Origin: Clostridium sp. C105KSO13
Lineage (GTDB): Bacteria; Bacillota; Clostridia; Lachnospirales; Lachnospiraceae
Direction: 5' to 3'
Length of the DNA stretch: 64,000 nucleotides
Assembly (NCBI RefSeq): GCF_001517425.1
Contig: NZ_FBWL01000171.1
Span: forward strand, 186,001 to 250,000
Shown in pieces: positions 1 to 7,520 of this stretch. Position 1 is the stretch's first letter. Every line of letters starts with the position of its first letter. A program made the translations under genes and the position numbers. Under the pieces are notes generated by a model, which searched no databases, was not told where the DNA came from, and saw only the letters and a list, made by a program, of their open reading frames with translations.

Positions 1-38
1 ATGTAGAATAAATCAATGTATGAAAAGGAGCGGGGCTT

Positions 39-2159
39 ATGATGAAGATTATCAAAAAAGACGGGACAAAAGAAGATTTTAATGTACAGAAGGTCGTAGT
101 AGCGGTCAATAAATCAGCTTATCGGGCCCTGATTAAATTCACAGACGAGGAACTGGATTATATCTGTCAATTTGTGGAGGAGAAAGCAAAGTCATTAAAT
201 GTCACAGACATCCCCATTGCAGAGATGCATAATATAGTGGAGGGGGCCCTTGAAAAGGTGAATCCGGTTGTGGCAAAGAGTTACAGGGATTATCGGAATT
301 ACAAACAGGATTTTGTACAGATGCTGGATGATGTGTACAAGAAGAGCCAGTCTATTATGTATATCGGCGACAAAGAGAACAGCAATACCGACAGTGCTCT
401 TGTATCCACTAAGAGAAGTTTGATTTTCAACGAACTGAATAAAGAATTGTATAAGAAGTTCTTTCTGACTGTAGAGGAGATACAGGCTATACGCGAAGGG
501 TACATCTATATCCATGATATGTCTGCCAGAAGGGATACAATGAACTGCTGCCTTTTTGATGTGAAGAGCGTGTTAAATGGCGGCTTTGAGATGGGAAATC
601 TATGGTACAATGAGCCCAAAACTCTGGACACTGCCTTTGACGTTATAGGAGATATTGTGCTGAGTGCGGCAAGCCAGCAGTATGGCGGCTTTACTGTTCC
701 AAACGTAGATGAGATTTTGGAGCCTTATGCCGAAAAATCACACAAACGTCTTCTTGAAAAGTATAGAGGCCTTGAACTTCCCGAAGAGATGGTTCAGAAG
801 GTTGCATGGAAGGATTTAGAGAAAGAGATGGAGCAGGGCTTTCAGGGATGGGAGTACAAGTTTAATTCTGTTTCTTCAAGCCGCGGTGATTATCCCTTTA
901 TTACAGTATCAGCTGGAACCCGTACCAGCATTTACGGCAAACTGGCAACATTTAAGATGTTGGAGGTGCGCCGGAAAGGGCAGGGAAAAGAGGGGCACAA
1001 AAAGCCGGTTCTCTTTCCCAAAATTGTATTTTTATATGATGAGAATCTCCACGGCCCGGGAAAGCCTATGGAGGATTTGTTTGAGGCCGGCATAGAGTGC
1101 TCGAGGAAAACCATGTATCCTGATTGGCTCAGTCTGACCGGAGAAGGTTATGTGCCGAGTATGTACAAAAAGTACGGAAAAATTGTAAGCCCTATGGGCT
1201 GCAGGGCATTTTTATCTCCCTGGTACGAAAGAGGAGGAATGGAGCCCGCAGACGAGAAGGACGAGCCGGTATTTGTGGGCAGATTTAATATAGGGGCTAT
1301 CAGTCTGCATCTGCCTATGATATATGCGAAGTCTCAGCAGGAAAACAAGCCATTTTTTGAAGTATTGGATTATTATCTGAACCTGATCAGGAAGCTGCAC
1401 CAGAGAACCTATGATTATCTGGGTGAACTAAAGGCATCCACCAACCCGCTGGCATACTGTGAAGGTGGATTCTACGGTGGGCATTTGGGCTTATATGATA
1501 AAATAAAGCCTCTCCTGAAGTCGGCAACAGCATCTTTCGGCATTACGGCATTGAATGAACTACAAGAGCTTTACAATAAAAAATCCCTGGTCGAAGACGG
1601 GGAATTTGCCGTTGAGACTTTAAGCCACATTAATGATAAGATCAATGAGTTCAAGGAAGAAGACGGGCATCTGTATGCAATCTACGGTACACCTGCAGAG
1701 AATCTCTGCGGCGTACAGGTACAGCAGTTCCGCAAGAAATACGGGATTATTGAAAATGTGTCTGACAGGGAATATATAAGCAACAGTTTTCACTGTCACG
1801 TGAGCGAGGATATTACACCTATTGAAAAACAGGATCTGGAGGGCCGGTTCTGGAATTTATGTAATGGCGGAAAGATTCAGTATGTAAAATATCCGATTAA
1901 TTATAATATAGAAGCTGTGAAGTCCCTGGTCAGAAGAGCTATGGACAAGGGTTTCTACGAAGGAGTAAACCTTTCTCTTTCTTATTGCGATGACTGCGGA
2001 CACGAAGAATTGGATATGGACATATGCCCGGTGTGCAAAAGCAAAAACCTGACAAAAATAGACAGAATGAACGGATACCTGTCCTATTCCCGTGTGAAGG
2101 GGGATACAAGGCTCAATGATGCAAAGATGGCGGAGATTGCAGAAAGGAAAAGTATGTAA
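39..2159 (+). CDS. nrdD: Anaerobic (class III) ribonucleoside-triphosphate reductase
   Basis: Glycyl-radical enzyme that reduces ribonucleoside triphosphates to deoxyribonucleotides without oxygen, in the cytoplasm. The 706 residues match the usual family length of about 700. Residues 1-90 look like an ATP-cone allosteric domain. Near the C-terminus a zinc site is visible as Cys650, Cys653, Cys663 and Cys666, followed by the radical loop RMNGYL with the predicted radical at Gly679. The start is ATG 39, 8 bases after an AAGGAG at 25-30; a second ATG at 42 is also possible. The activase gene follows one base after the stop, so both are made together. The promoter lies outside the window. Confidence 0.97.
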   Translation: MMKIIKKDGTKEDFNVQKVVVAVNKSAYRALIKFTDEELDYICQFVEEKAKSLNVTDIPIAEMHNIVEGALEKVNPVVAKSYRDYRNYKQDFVQMLDDVYKKSQSIMYIGDKENSNTDSALVSTKRSLIFNELNKELYKKFFLTVEEIQAIREGYIYIHDMSARRDTMNCCLFDVKSVLNGGFEMGNLWYNEPKTLDTAFDVIGDIVLSAASQQYGGFTVPNVDEILEPYAEKSHKRLLEKYRGLELPEEMVQKVAWKDLEKEMEQGFQGWEYKFNSVSSSRGDYPFITVSAGTRTSIYGKLATFKMLEVRRKGQGKEGHKKPVLFPKIVFLYDENLHGPGKPMEDLFEAGIECSRKTMYPDWLSLTGEGYVPSMYKKYGKIVSPMGCRAFLSPWYERGGMEPADEKDEPVFVGRFNIGAISLHLPMIYAKSQQENKPFFEVLDYYLNLIRKLHQRTYDYLGELKASTNPLAYCEGGFYGGHLGLYDKIKPLLKSATASFGITALNELQELYNKKSLVEDGEFAVETLSHINDKINEFKEEDGHLYAIYGTPAENLCGVQVQQFRKKYGIIENVSDREYISNSFHCHVSEDITPIEKQDLEGRFWNLCNGGKIQYVKYPINYNIEAVKSLVRRAMDKGFYEGVNLSLSYCDDCGHEELDMDICPVCKSKNLTKIDRMNGYLSYSRVKGDTRLNDAKMAEIAERKSM

Positions 2160-2160
2160 T

Positions 2161-2652
2161 ATGCAGTACCATAATATTACAAAGGACGATATGTTAAATG
2201 GCGACGGGCTGCGGGTAGTTCTCTGGGTTGCCGGCTGTTCTCATGGCTGCAGGGAATGTCACAACCCTGTCACCTGGGATCCTAACGGGGGAATTCTGTT
2301 TGATCGGGAAGCGAAAGAAGAACTTTATGGGTATCTGAGAAGAGACTATATCAGTGGTATCACATACAGCGGGGGCGACCCGCTGTTTGTCTCTAACAGG
2401 GCCGATATTACAGCATTGGCAGAGGAGATAAAACAAAAGTTCCCAGATAAAACCCAGTGGCTTTACACAGGATATGAGTGGGATGAGGTCAAAGATCTGG
2501 CGGCCATGAAATATCTTGATGTAGTGGTAGACGGAAGATTCGATGTGGATTTAAAAGATACAAAACTGCACTGGAAAGGCAGTGCAAATCAAAAAGTAAT
2601 CGATGTACAGCAAAGCCTTAAGAATGGTGTGATTGTACTGCACGATGAGTAG
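2161..2652 (+). CDS. nrdG: Anaerobic ribonucleotide reductase activating protein (radical SAM)
   Basis: Radical-SAM activase that installs the glycyl radical on NrdD using S-adenosylmethionine and a [4Fe-4S] cluster. The cluster motif CSHGCREC (CxxxCxxC) uses Cys26, Cys30 and Cys33, and a YSGGDPL glycine-rich SAM-binding motif follows. I start it at ATG 2161, giving 163 residues of typical family length. An in-frame ATG at 2116 lies inside nrdD and adds 15 unconserved residues. It sits one base after the nrdD stop with an AGAAAGGAAAA Shine-Dalgarno inside the nrdD end, as expected for coupled translation. Confidence 0.96.
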   Translation: MQYHNITKDDMLNGDGLRVVLWVAGCSHGCRECHNPVTWDPNGGILFDREAKEELYGYLRRDYISGITYSGGDPLFVSNRADITALAEEIKQKFPDKTQWLYTGYEWDEVKDLAAMKYLDVVVDGRFDVDLKDTKLHWKGSANQKVIDVQQSLKNGVIVLHDE

Positions 2653-2664
2653 AAGGAGACAAAC

Positions 2665-3183
2665 ATGCAGAGAATTGCAAAATTTTACAAAGTAAGCCTT
2701 GAACAATTTAAAACAGACTGGGCTGATACCTTTGGATCGGAGGAGGAAGAAACGCTTCAAAATATATATGAAGAAATCAAGCTGCCAAGGCGGGCTACTT
2801 CCGGTTCGGCGGGTTATGATTTCTATGCACCGATGCACTTGGTATTGAAACCCGGTGAAACAGTGAAAATTCCCACAGGTATCCGCGCAGAGATGGAGGA
2901 AGGCTGGGTTTTAAAATGCTATCCCAGAAGCGGTCTTGGCTTCAAATACAGACTACAGATGAATAATACGGTGGGAATTATCGACAGTGACTATTTTTAT
3001 TCTGACAACGAAGGACATATTTTCTCCAAAATAACCAATGATACAAAAGAAGATAAGACTATAGACATCGGCCGAGGAGAAGGATTCATGCAGGGCATAT
3101 TTGTAGAATACGGAATTACAGTAGATGATGATGCCACAGAAACCAGAAACGGTGGATTTGGCAGTACAACTCTAAAATTATAA
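2665..3183 (+). CDS. dut: dUTP diphosphatase (trimeric dUTPase family)
   Basis: Hydrolyses dUTP to dUMP and pyrophosphate, keeping uracil out of DNA and feeding dTMP synthesis. All five dUTPase motifs are seen: motif 1 around residues 43-55 (AGYDFYAP), motif 2 PRSG at 87-90, motif 3 VGIIDSDY at 103-110, motif 4 at 137-150, and motif 5 RNGGFGST at 161-168. About 38 residues precede motif 1, longer than in minimal dUTPases, and their role is unclear. AAGGAG 9 bases upstream supports ATG 2665. It lies 12 bases after nrdG, forming a deoxynucleotide-supply operon. Confidence 0.93.
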   Translation: MQRIAKFYKVSLEQFKTDWADTFGSEEEETLQNIYEEIKLPRRATSGSAGYDFYAPMHLVLKPGETVKIPTGIRAEMEEGWVLKCYPRSGLGFKYRLQMNNTVGIIDSDYFYSDNEGHIFSKITNDTKEDKTIDIGRGEGFMQGIFVEYGITVDDDATETRNGGFGSTTLKL

Positions 3184-3251
3184 AACAATTCTGAAAACGA
3201 GCCTCAAAAGGGTCAGACCCCGTTTAAGATTGGAAGGTTCTGGGTACTCTA

Positions 3252-3296
3252 ACCATAGAATATCAGGCAACAGGAAAGGAATGAATGTTCTATGGT
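3252..3296 (+). promoter_or_regulatory. Inverted repeat over the start codon of the germination gene
   Basis: A perfect 9-base inverted repeat, ACCATAGAA (3252-3260) and TTCTATGGT (3288-3296), encloses a 27-base loop holding the GGAAAGGA Shine-Dalgarno (3272-3279). The right arm contains the start codon at 3292. In mRNA the hairpin would pair the AUG and could limit translation; in DNA it could be an operator. Only the sequence symmetry is observed. Confidence 0.4.
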
Positions 3297-4659
3297 GAAG
3301 AAAGCAGTGGGAAGAGTAAGCGATTCTTTCCGAGAAAATATTGAATATATGAATCAGGTTCTTCCGGTGGAGGAAAGTTTTGATATGCTTCGGCGGGAAA
3401 TTATAATTGGAGGCAGATATGCTACGCTCTACTTTATTAACGGGTTTATGAAAGAGGAGACCATGCAGAAGATCATAACCTCCTTTTTGGGTGTAAAAGA
3501 GAGAGAGATGCCTAAAGATGCAACTTCATTTTCCCGTAAATATATACCCTATGATTCAGTGGATATTATTTCCAGCTTTGATGAGGTGATAAAAAATGTT
3601 TTGTCCGGAATCTCCTGCCTTTTTATTGAAGGATATGAAGCCTGCATTGCCATTGACTGCCGCACTTATCCGGCAAGGAGTGTGGAGGAGCCGGAAAAAG
3701 ATAAATCCTTACATGGCTCCAGAGATGGCTTTGTAGAAAATATTGTATTTAATACAGCAATGATACGCAGGCGTATACGAGATCCTCATCTGATCATGGA
3801 AATGGTGGAGGCGGGAAATACTACCAGAACTGATATCGCCATAAGCTATATGTCTGACAGGGTGGATGAGGAAATGCTGAAAAATATACAAAATCGGATC
3901 AACCAGCTTCAGATAGATGATTTGCGGATGAATCAGCAGACCCTGGCGGAGGAAATGTTTAAAAGAAAATGGTTTAACCCTTTCCCGAAATTTAAATTTA
4001 CAGAGAGACCGGATACAGCGGTGGCGTGTCTTCTGGAGGGGAAGGTTGTGATCCTGGTAGATAATTCTCCCTCTACAATGATTCTGCCCACCTCCATCCT
4101 GGATATGATCGAGGAGGCAAATGATTACTATTTTCCCACTATGACAGGGGTTTACTTAAAATTTACTCGAATATTGATTACAATTCTCACTATGTTTTTG
4201 ACACCGACGTTTATGCTGTTTATGCAAAACCCTGATTGGCTCCCTGACATATTCCGCTTTGTAGCTGTCAAAGATACAATCAACATTCCTTTAATATTTC
4301 AATTCCTGATACTGGAGTTATCCATTGATGGGCTTAGGCTTGCGGCACTGAATACCCCGAGTATGCTCAGTACGCCTTTAAGCGTAATTGCAGGTCTTGT
4401 TATGGGGGAATTTTCGGTACAATCGGGCTGGTTCAATGCAGAGGTAATGTTGTACATGGCCTTTGTGGCGGTTGCCAACTATACCCAGCCCAACTTTGAA
4501 CTCGGTTATGCATTGAAGTTTATGCGGCTTATTCTCTTAATACTGACAGCTTGTTTAAACTTACCGGGATTCATTATCGGATGTGTCCTTATACTGTGTT
4601 TTCTCGCATTTAATAAGACCTTGTCCGGCAGAAACTATCTTAATATAAAGTTACATTAA
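3292..4659 (+). CDS. GerA-family spore germination protein, SpoVAF-like
   Basis: Inner-membrane A-subunit-type protein of the GerA/SpoVAF family, which acts in the nutrient-germination and dipicolinate-channel machinery of endospores. The 455-residue protein has a soluble N-terminal half (about 1-285) containing the N-terminal LPVEESFD stretch usual in SpoVAF. A C-terminal half follows with five or six hydrophobic segments, including stretches near 290-313 and 415-445. SpoVAF is preferred over GerAA because no B and C subunit genes adjoin it and the N-terminal domain is short; this is inference. ATG 3292 is the only start consistent with the SD, since ATG 3281 runs into a stop. Expression is probably sporulation-specific, but no sigma-G site was identified. 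Confidence 0.85.
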   Translation: MVKKAVGRVSDSFRENIEYMNQVLPVEESFDMLRREIIIGGRYATLYFINGFMKEETMQKIITSFLGVKEREMPKDATSFSRKYIPYDSVDIISSFDEVIKNVLSGISCLFIEGYEACIAIDCRTYPARSVEEPEKDKSLHGSRDGFVENIVFNTAMIRRRIRDPHLIMEMVEAGNTTRTDIAISYMSDRVDEEMLKNIQNRINQLQIDDLRMNQQTLAEEMFKRKWFNPFPKFKFTERPDTAVACLLEGKVVILVDNSPSTMILPTSILDMIEEANDYYFPTMTGVYLKFTRILITILTMFLTPTFMLFMQNPDWLPDIFRFVAVKDTINIPLIFQFLILELSIDGLRLAALNTPSMLSTPLSVIAGLVMGEFSVQSGWFNAEVMLYMAFVAVANYTQPNFELGYALKFMRLILLILTACLNLPGFIIGCVLILCFLAFNKTLSGRNYLNIKLH

Positions 4660-4683
4660 TAAAAATTTTCAATGAAAATATTT

Positions 4684-4730
4684 CCTTTTCCCTTTGCGGA
4701 GAAAAAGTTTTTGCGCAAAGGGGAAAAAGG
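4684..4730. repeat. Long imperfect stem-loop upstream of degV
   Basis: CCTTTTCCCTTTGCG (4684-4698) pairs with CGCAAAGGGGAAAAAGG (4714-4730), leaving only two single-base bulges. It is not followed by a T-run on the plus strand. On the plus strand its right arm overlaps the degV promoter spacer. It may be a terminator for spoVAF, an operator, or both. Confidence 0.6.
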
Positions 4731-4739
4731 TGGTATGAT
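4711..4739 (+). promoter_or_regulatory. Sigma-A-type promoter for degV
   Basis: TTGCGC (4711-4716), a 17-base spacer and TATGAT (4734-4739) form a good vegetative promoter 38 bases before the degV start. The -35 box and spacer coincide with the right arm of the stem-loop at 4684-4730, so a factor binding the palindrome could block transcription. Confidence 0.65.
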
Positions 4740-4776
4740 AAAAAAATAAAGTACAGTTCAGGAGGATGGGGATGGG

Positions 4777-5640
4777 ATGAGAGAATTTGTGATTTCAGTA
4801 AACAGCACCGTGGATTTGCCAAAAGAGTGGCTTGAGGAGAGAAATGTCCAGGTAATTCCTTTAAAATATACAATTGATGGTAAGACCTATACTGATATGG
4901 AGGGTCTGACTGGTAAGGAGTTTTTTGCAAAACTTCGGGAAGGAAAAATGTCGGTTACGTCTCAGGTGAACCCCGAAGAGGCGAAGAGTGCTTTGGAGCC
5001 GTTCTTGAAAGAGGGAAGGGATGTACTTCATCTGGGCTTTTCCTCTGCATTGAGCGGTACATATAACAGCATGAGAATTGCCGGAGAAGAGCTGGCAGAA
5101 AAGTATCCTGAGGCAAAGATTGTTGTCATTGATACATTGTGCGCCTGCCTCGGTGAGGGACTTCTTCTCTATAAAGTACTGCAGTTAAGAGATGCCGGAA
5201 AGAACATGGATGAGATAGCAAAATGGGTGGAAGAGAACAAACTTCATATCTGCCACAATGTTACTGTAGATGATTTGAATCACCTGCATCGGGGCGGCAG
5301 AGTGTCAAAGACAACTGCAGTTGTAGGGACTCTGGTACAGATTAAACCAATTATCCATATGGACAACGAGGGCTCCCTTCAGGTAATCGGGAAAGAGCGC
5401 GGTCGTAAAAGGTCTCTGAATAAGATTGTAGAAATGGCAGTGGAGCAGTCCAAAGGCTGGGAAAATGATGAAATTATGGTCACACACGGTGACTGCCTGG
5501 AGGACGCCGAATACGTAGCGAATCTTGCTAAAGAAAAGCTGGGCGCAGCGGACGTTTTGATTAACAATATAGGAACGGTGATTGGAAGCCATACGGGCCC
5601 CGGTGTAATTGCACTTTTCTTTATGGGAAATGAACGATAA
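4777..5640 (+). CDS. DegV-family fatty-acid-binding protein
   Basis: Cytoplasmic DegV/FakB-type protein that binds a fatty acid between two domains; family members can hand it to a FakA kinase. Typical features are the N-terminal NSTVDLP segment, the GFSSALSGTYNS loop near residues 90-100, and a HRGGRVSKT segment mid-protein. The length of 287 residues is normal. ATG 4777 follows GGAGG (4761-4765) by 11 bases; ATG 4766 and 4772 are out of frame. It is monocistronic with its own promoter and has no fakA neighbour, so the substrate and partner are unknown. Confidence 0.9.
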   Translation: MREFVISVNSTVDLPKEWLEERNVQVIPLKYTIDGKTYTDMEGLTGKEFFAKLREGKMSVTSQVNPEEAKSALEPFLKEGRDVLHLGFSSALSGTYNSMRIAGEELAEKYPEAKIVVIDTLCACLGEGLLLYKVLQLRDAGKNMDEIAKWVEENKLHICHNVTVDDLNHLHRGGRVSKTTAVVGTLVQIKPIIHMDNEGSLQVIGKERGRKRSLNKIVEMAVEQSKGWENDEIMVTHGDCLEDAEYVANLAKEKLGAADVLINNIGTVIGSHTGPGVIALFFMGNER

Positions 5641-5641
5641 A

Positions 5642-5746
5642 AGTCATAACGAAGCTGTCCTGAAGGAGTATCGAAGAAACCTTCGGTGCTCCATTGGTGT
5701 GTTCTGTCATAGTAAGACACAACAAAGCAGAATCGTAGTTATGGCT
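5642..5746. other. Intergenic element able to fold as a three-way junction
   Basis: An outer 9-bp helix, AGTCATAAC (5642-5650) with GTTATGGCT (5738-5746), encloses two hairpins. Hairpin 1 has GGAG (5665-5668) with CTCC (5689-5692) and inner CGAAG/CTTCG (5672-5685). Hairpin 2 has TTGGTGTGT (5694-5702) with ACACAACAA (5717-5725), one mismatch. It lies just after the degV stop and before the infC promoter. It could be an RNA element, a small non-coding RNA or a MITE-like repeat. I do not recognise the family. Confidence 0.4.
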
Positions 5747-5773
5747 GAAGTATAATGTTTTTGTGAAAATATA

Positions 5774-5802
5774 TTGACATTTATTCTGGAATATGATAGT
5801 TT
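5774..5802 (+). promoter_or_regulatory. Sigma-A-type promoter for infC-rpmI-rplT
   Basis: Consensus TTGACA (5774-5779) with a 17-base spacer and TAGTTT (5797-5802). It places a transcript start about 110 bases before the leader terminator, as expected for an attenuated ribosomal-protein operon. Confidence 0.7.
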
Positions 5803-5809
5803 AAATAGT

Positions 5810-5952
5810 GCGTGAGGCAAAAAAGAAAGTAGAGTATCCACTCTCACCATAGCACAAGCAGGTGACTATTGGTTCGATATTGAAGTATTCACATGATTTT
5901 TTATAATGTGTGCATACCCAGGTACGAGTGGAGAGTGTTCACTCGTTTTTTT
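5810..5952 (+). promoter_or_regulatory. Ribosomal protein leader (L20-type) attenuator
   Basis: Untranslated leader between the infC promoter and infC, in the place of the Bacillota L20 leader. In that system excess L20 binds the leader RNA and favours premature termination. Two exclusive pairings are visible: an antiterminator CACTCTC (5839-5845) with GAGAGTG (5931-5937), and a terminator ACGAGTG (5924-5930) with CACTCGT (5940-5946). The L20 assignment rests on operon context and this switch, not on a covariance search. Confidence 0.75.
5924..5952 (+). terminator. Leader terminator upstream of infC
   Basis: ACGAGTG pairs with CACTCGT around a 9-base loop, followed by seven T residues (5946-5952). 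It lies in the leader before infC, so it is regulatory, not a gene-end terminator. Confidence 0.85.
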
Positions 5953-6040
5953 ATGCGGCGGGGGACTTTAATTTTTATCTTTCAAATTTGTTTTTACGGA
6001 AAGAACCTGGAAAGAATTCATTTAACGGAGGTATACGACA

Positions 6041-6547
6041 ATTAGCGATTTAATGATTAATGAGCAGATCAGAGACAAGGAAGTTCGATTGGTCAGTGAG
6101 GATGGGGAACAACTAGGAATCATGTCATCCAGAGAGGCCCTGAAGAAGGCTATGGAGGCAGAGCTTGATTTGGTGAAGATTGCACCGATGGCAAAACCGC
6201 CGGTCTGCAAGATTATTGATTATGGAAAATACAGATATGAGCAGGCACGCAAGGAAAAAGAAGCCAAGAAAAAGCAGAAGACTGTCGAGTTGAAGGAAGT
6301 GCGATTATCACCGAATATTGATACCAATGATTTGAATACGAAGGTCAACAATGCAAAGAAATTTATCATGAAAGGTAATAAAGTGAAGGTAACTTTGCGT
6401 TTCCGTGGAAGAGAGATGGCACATGTATATCAGAGCAAACATATTTTAGATGATTTTGCAGCCCAGCTGGAAGACATTGCATCTATCGAAAAACCGGCGA
6501 AGTTAGAAGGCCGAAATATGAGCATGGTTTTAACTGAAAAACGTTAA
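6041..6547 (+). CDS. infC: Translation initiation factor IF-3 (ATT start)
   Basis: IF-3 binds the 30S subunit, blocks 50S joining and discriminates against non-canonical start codons. The protein reads (M)[14 protein letters not shown] onward, 168 residues. The next in-frame ATG, 6053, is 20 bases from the CGGAGGT Shine-Dalgarno (6026-6032), whereas ATT at 6041 is 8 bases away and in frame. I therefore call ATT as the start, as in other bacteria where IF-3 represses its own mRNA through an AUU codon. It is the first gene of infC-rpmI-rplT and follows the attenuator leader. Confidence 0.93.
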   Translation: MSDLMINEQIRDKEVRLVSEDGEQLGIMSSREALKKAMEAELDLVKIAPMAKPPVCKIIDYGKYRYEQARKEKEAKKKQKTVELKEVRLSPNIDTNDLNTKVNNAKKFIMKGNKVKVTLRFRGREMAHVYQSKHILDDFAAQLEDIASIEKPAKLEGRNMSMVLTEKR

Positions 6548-6608
6548 AAATAAATCATTACGGGCGCTTTCGGCTCCCAGTAAGCACACAATGAAGGAGG
6601 AACTTATT

Positions 6609-6806
6609 ATGCCAAAAATTAAAACAAATAGAGCGGCAGCAAAACGTTTCAAAGTAACAGGTACAGGAAAGCTGAAAAGAAATAAAGCATACAAAAGCCA
6701 TATCTTAACCAAGAAGTCTACGAAGAGAAAAAGAAATCTCAGACATCCGGCTATTACAGATGCTACAAATGTTAAAAATATGAAGAAAGTATTACCATAT
6801 CTGTAA
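6609..6806 (+). CDS. rpmI: Large-subunit ribosomal protein bL35
   Basis: Small basic 50S protein of 65 residues starting [14 protein letters not shown], the conserved L35 opening. The chosen start, ATG 6609, follows AAGGAGG (6594-6600) by 8 bases. An in-frame ATG at 6591 overlaps the SD and would add six unconserved residues. Middle gene of the infC operon. Confidence 0.97.
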   Translation: MPKIKTNRAAAKRFKVTGTGKLKRNKAYKSHILTKKSTKRKRNLRHPAITDATNVKNMKKVLPYL

Positions 6807-6836
6807 GATTTGGAAATTGATAAGGAGGATTAGGAA

Positions 6837-7193
6837 ATGGCAAGAATTAAAGGCGGAATGAACGCTAAGAAAAAACATAACAGAACTTTGAAATTGGCTA
6901 AAGGATACAGAGGAGCACGCTCCAAACAGTACAGGGTTGCAAAACAGTCTGTCATGAGAGCACTTACATCTTCCTACGCTGGCAGAAAACAGCGTAAGCG
7001 TCAGATGAGACAATTGTGGATTGCACGTATCAATGCAGCTGCAAGAATGAATGGACTGTCCTACAGCAAGTTTATGTATGGTTTGAAACAGTCTAATATC
7101 GATGTGAACAGAAAAATGCTGGCAGAACTTGCAGTGAGTGACAAAGAAGGATTTGCCACACTGGCAGAGCTTGCAAAAGAAAAAATTGCATAA
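6837..7193 (+). CDS. rplT: Large-subunit ribosomal protein bL20
   Basis: 50S assembly protein of 118 residues, the normal length, with a strongly basic N-terminal arm ([15 protein letters not shown]) and a globular C-terminal half. It is also the likely repressor acting on the leader at 5810-5952. AAGGAGG precedes ATG 6837. No hairpin terminator is evident after it; a new promoter for the tRNA begins 30 bases downstream. Confidence 0.98.
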   Translation: MARIKGGMNAKKKHNRTLKLAKGYRGARSKQYRVAKQSVMRALTSSYAGRKQRKRQMRQLWIARINAAARMNGLSYSKFMYGLKQSNIDVNRKMLAELAVSDKEGFATLAELAKEKIA

Positions 7194-7223
7194 TAAAGGC
7201 CAATAAAAAACATAAAAAATATG

Positions 7224-7252
7224 TTGACATTTGGAGAAACAAATAGTAAAAT
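7224..7252 (+). promoter_or_regulatory. Strong sigma-A promoter for tRNA-Leu
   Basis: TTGACA (7224-7229), 17-base spacer, TAAAAT (7247-7252), 45 bases before the mature tRNA 5' end. It is nearly consensus, as usual for stable RNA genes. Confidence 0.85.
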
Positions 7253-7297
7253 ATCACTTGTGGCGTGTGAACGAGAAACTTTCTTCACCGCCGAAAT

Positions 7298-7382
7298 GCG
7301 GAAGTGTCGGAACTGGCAGACGAGCAAGACTAAGGATCTTGTGAGCAATGCGCTCGTGTGGGTTCAAGTCCCATCTTCCGCA
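7298..7382 (+). tRNA. tRNA-Leu, anticodon AAG
   Basis: Class II tRNA with acceptor GCGGAAG (7298-7304) pairing with CTTCCGC (7375-7381), discriminator A, and no encoded CCA. The anticodon stem CAAGA/TCTTG encloses the loop CTAAGGA, giving anticodon AAG with G37, as expected for CUN leucine. A long variable arm (TGAGC-AATG-CGCTCG) and T-loop TTCAAGT are present. A34 would need deamination to inosine to read CUU and CUC. Confidence 0.95.
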
Positions 7383-7394
7383 CTAATATAAAAG

Positions 7395-7437
7395 AACCTC
7401 AATTCTACTAAAAATAAGTGGAATTGAGGTTTTTTTT
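7395..7437 (+). terminator. Intrinsic terminator after tRNA-Leu
   Basis: AACCTCAATTC (7395-7405) pairs with GAATTGAGGTT (7421-7431) and runs into eight T residues (7430-7437). Confidence 0.92.
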
Positions 7438-7447
7438 GAGAATCACT

Positions 7448-7473
7448 TAAAAATCTCATGGTCTTGTCGATAT
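7448..7473 (+). promoter_or_regulatory. Sigma-D (sigma-28) type promoter for the large surface protein
   Basis: TAAA (7448-7451) followed after 14 bases by GTCGATAT (7466-7473), one mismatch from the GCCGATAT box used by motility sigma factors. It lies 47 bases before the start codon, in the gap after the tRNA terminator. Similar boxes precede fliD and flgM in this window, which supports the call. Confidence 0.7.
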
Positions 7474-7520
7474 TATAACATAATAGTAGTTCTACCATTG
7501 GATAAAAACGGGAGGGCACC

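Noticed and set aside
3210-3220. GGGTCAGACCC palindrome between dut and the SpoVAF-like gene
   Set aside because: No second copy noticed in the window and no T-run; too short to call a repeat family or terminator.
5379-5720. Minus-strand ORF across the end of degV
   Set aside because: It lies antisense to degV and the structured element, with no SD and no recognisable protein.
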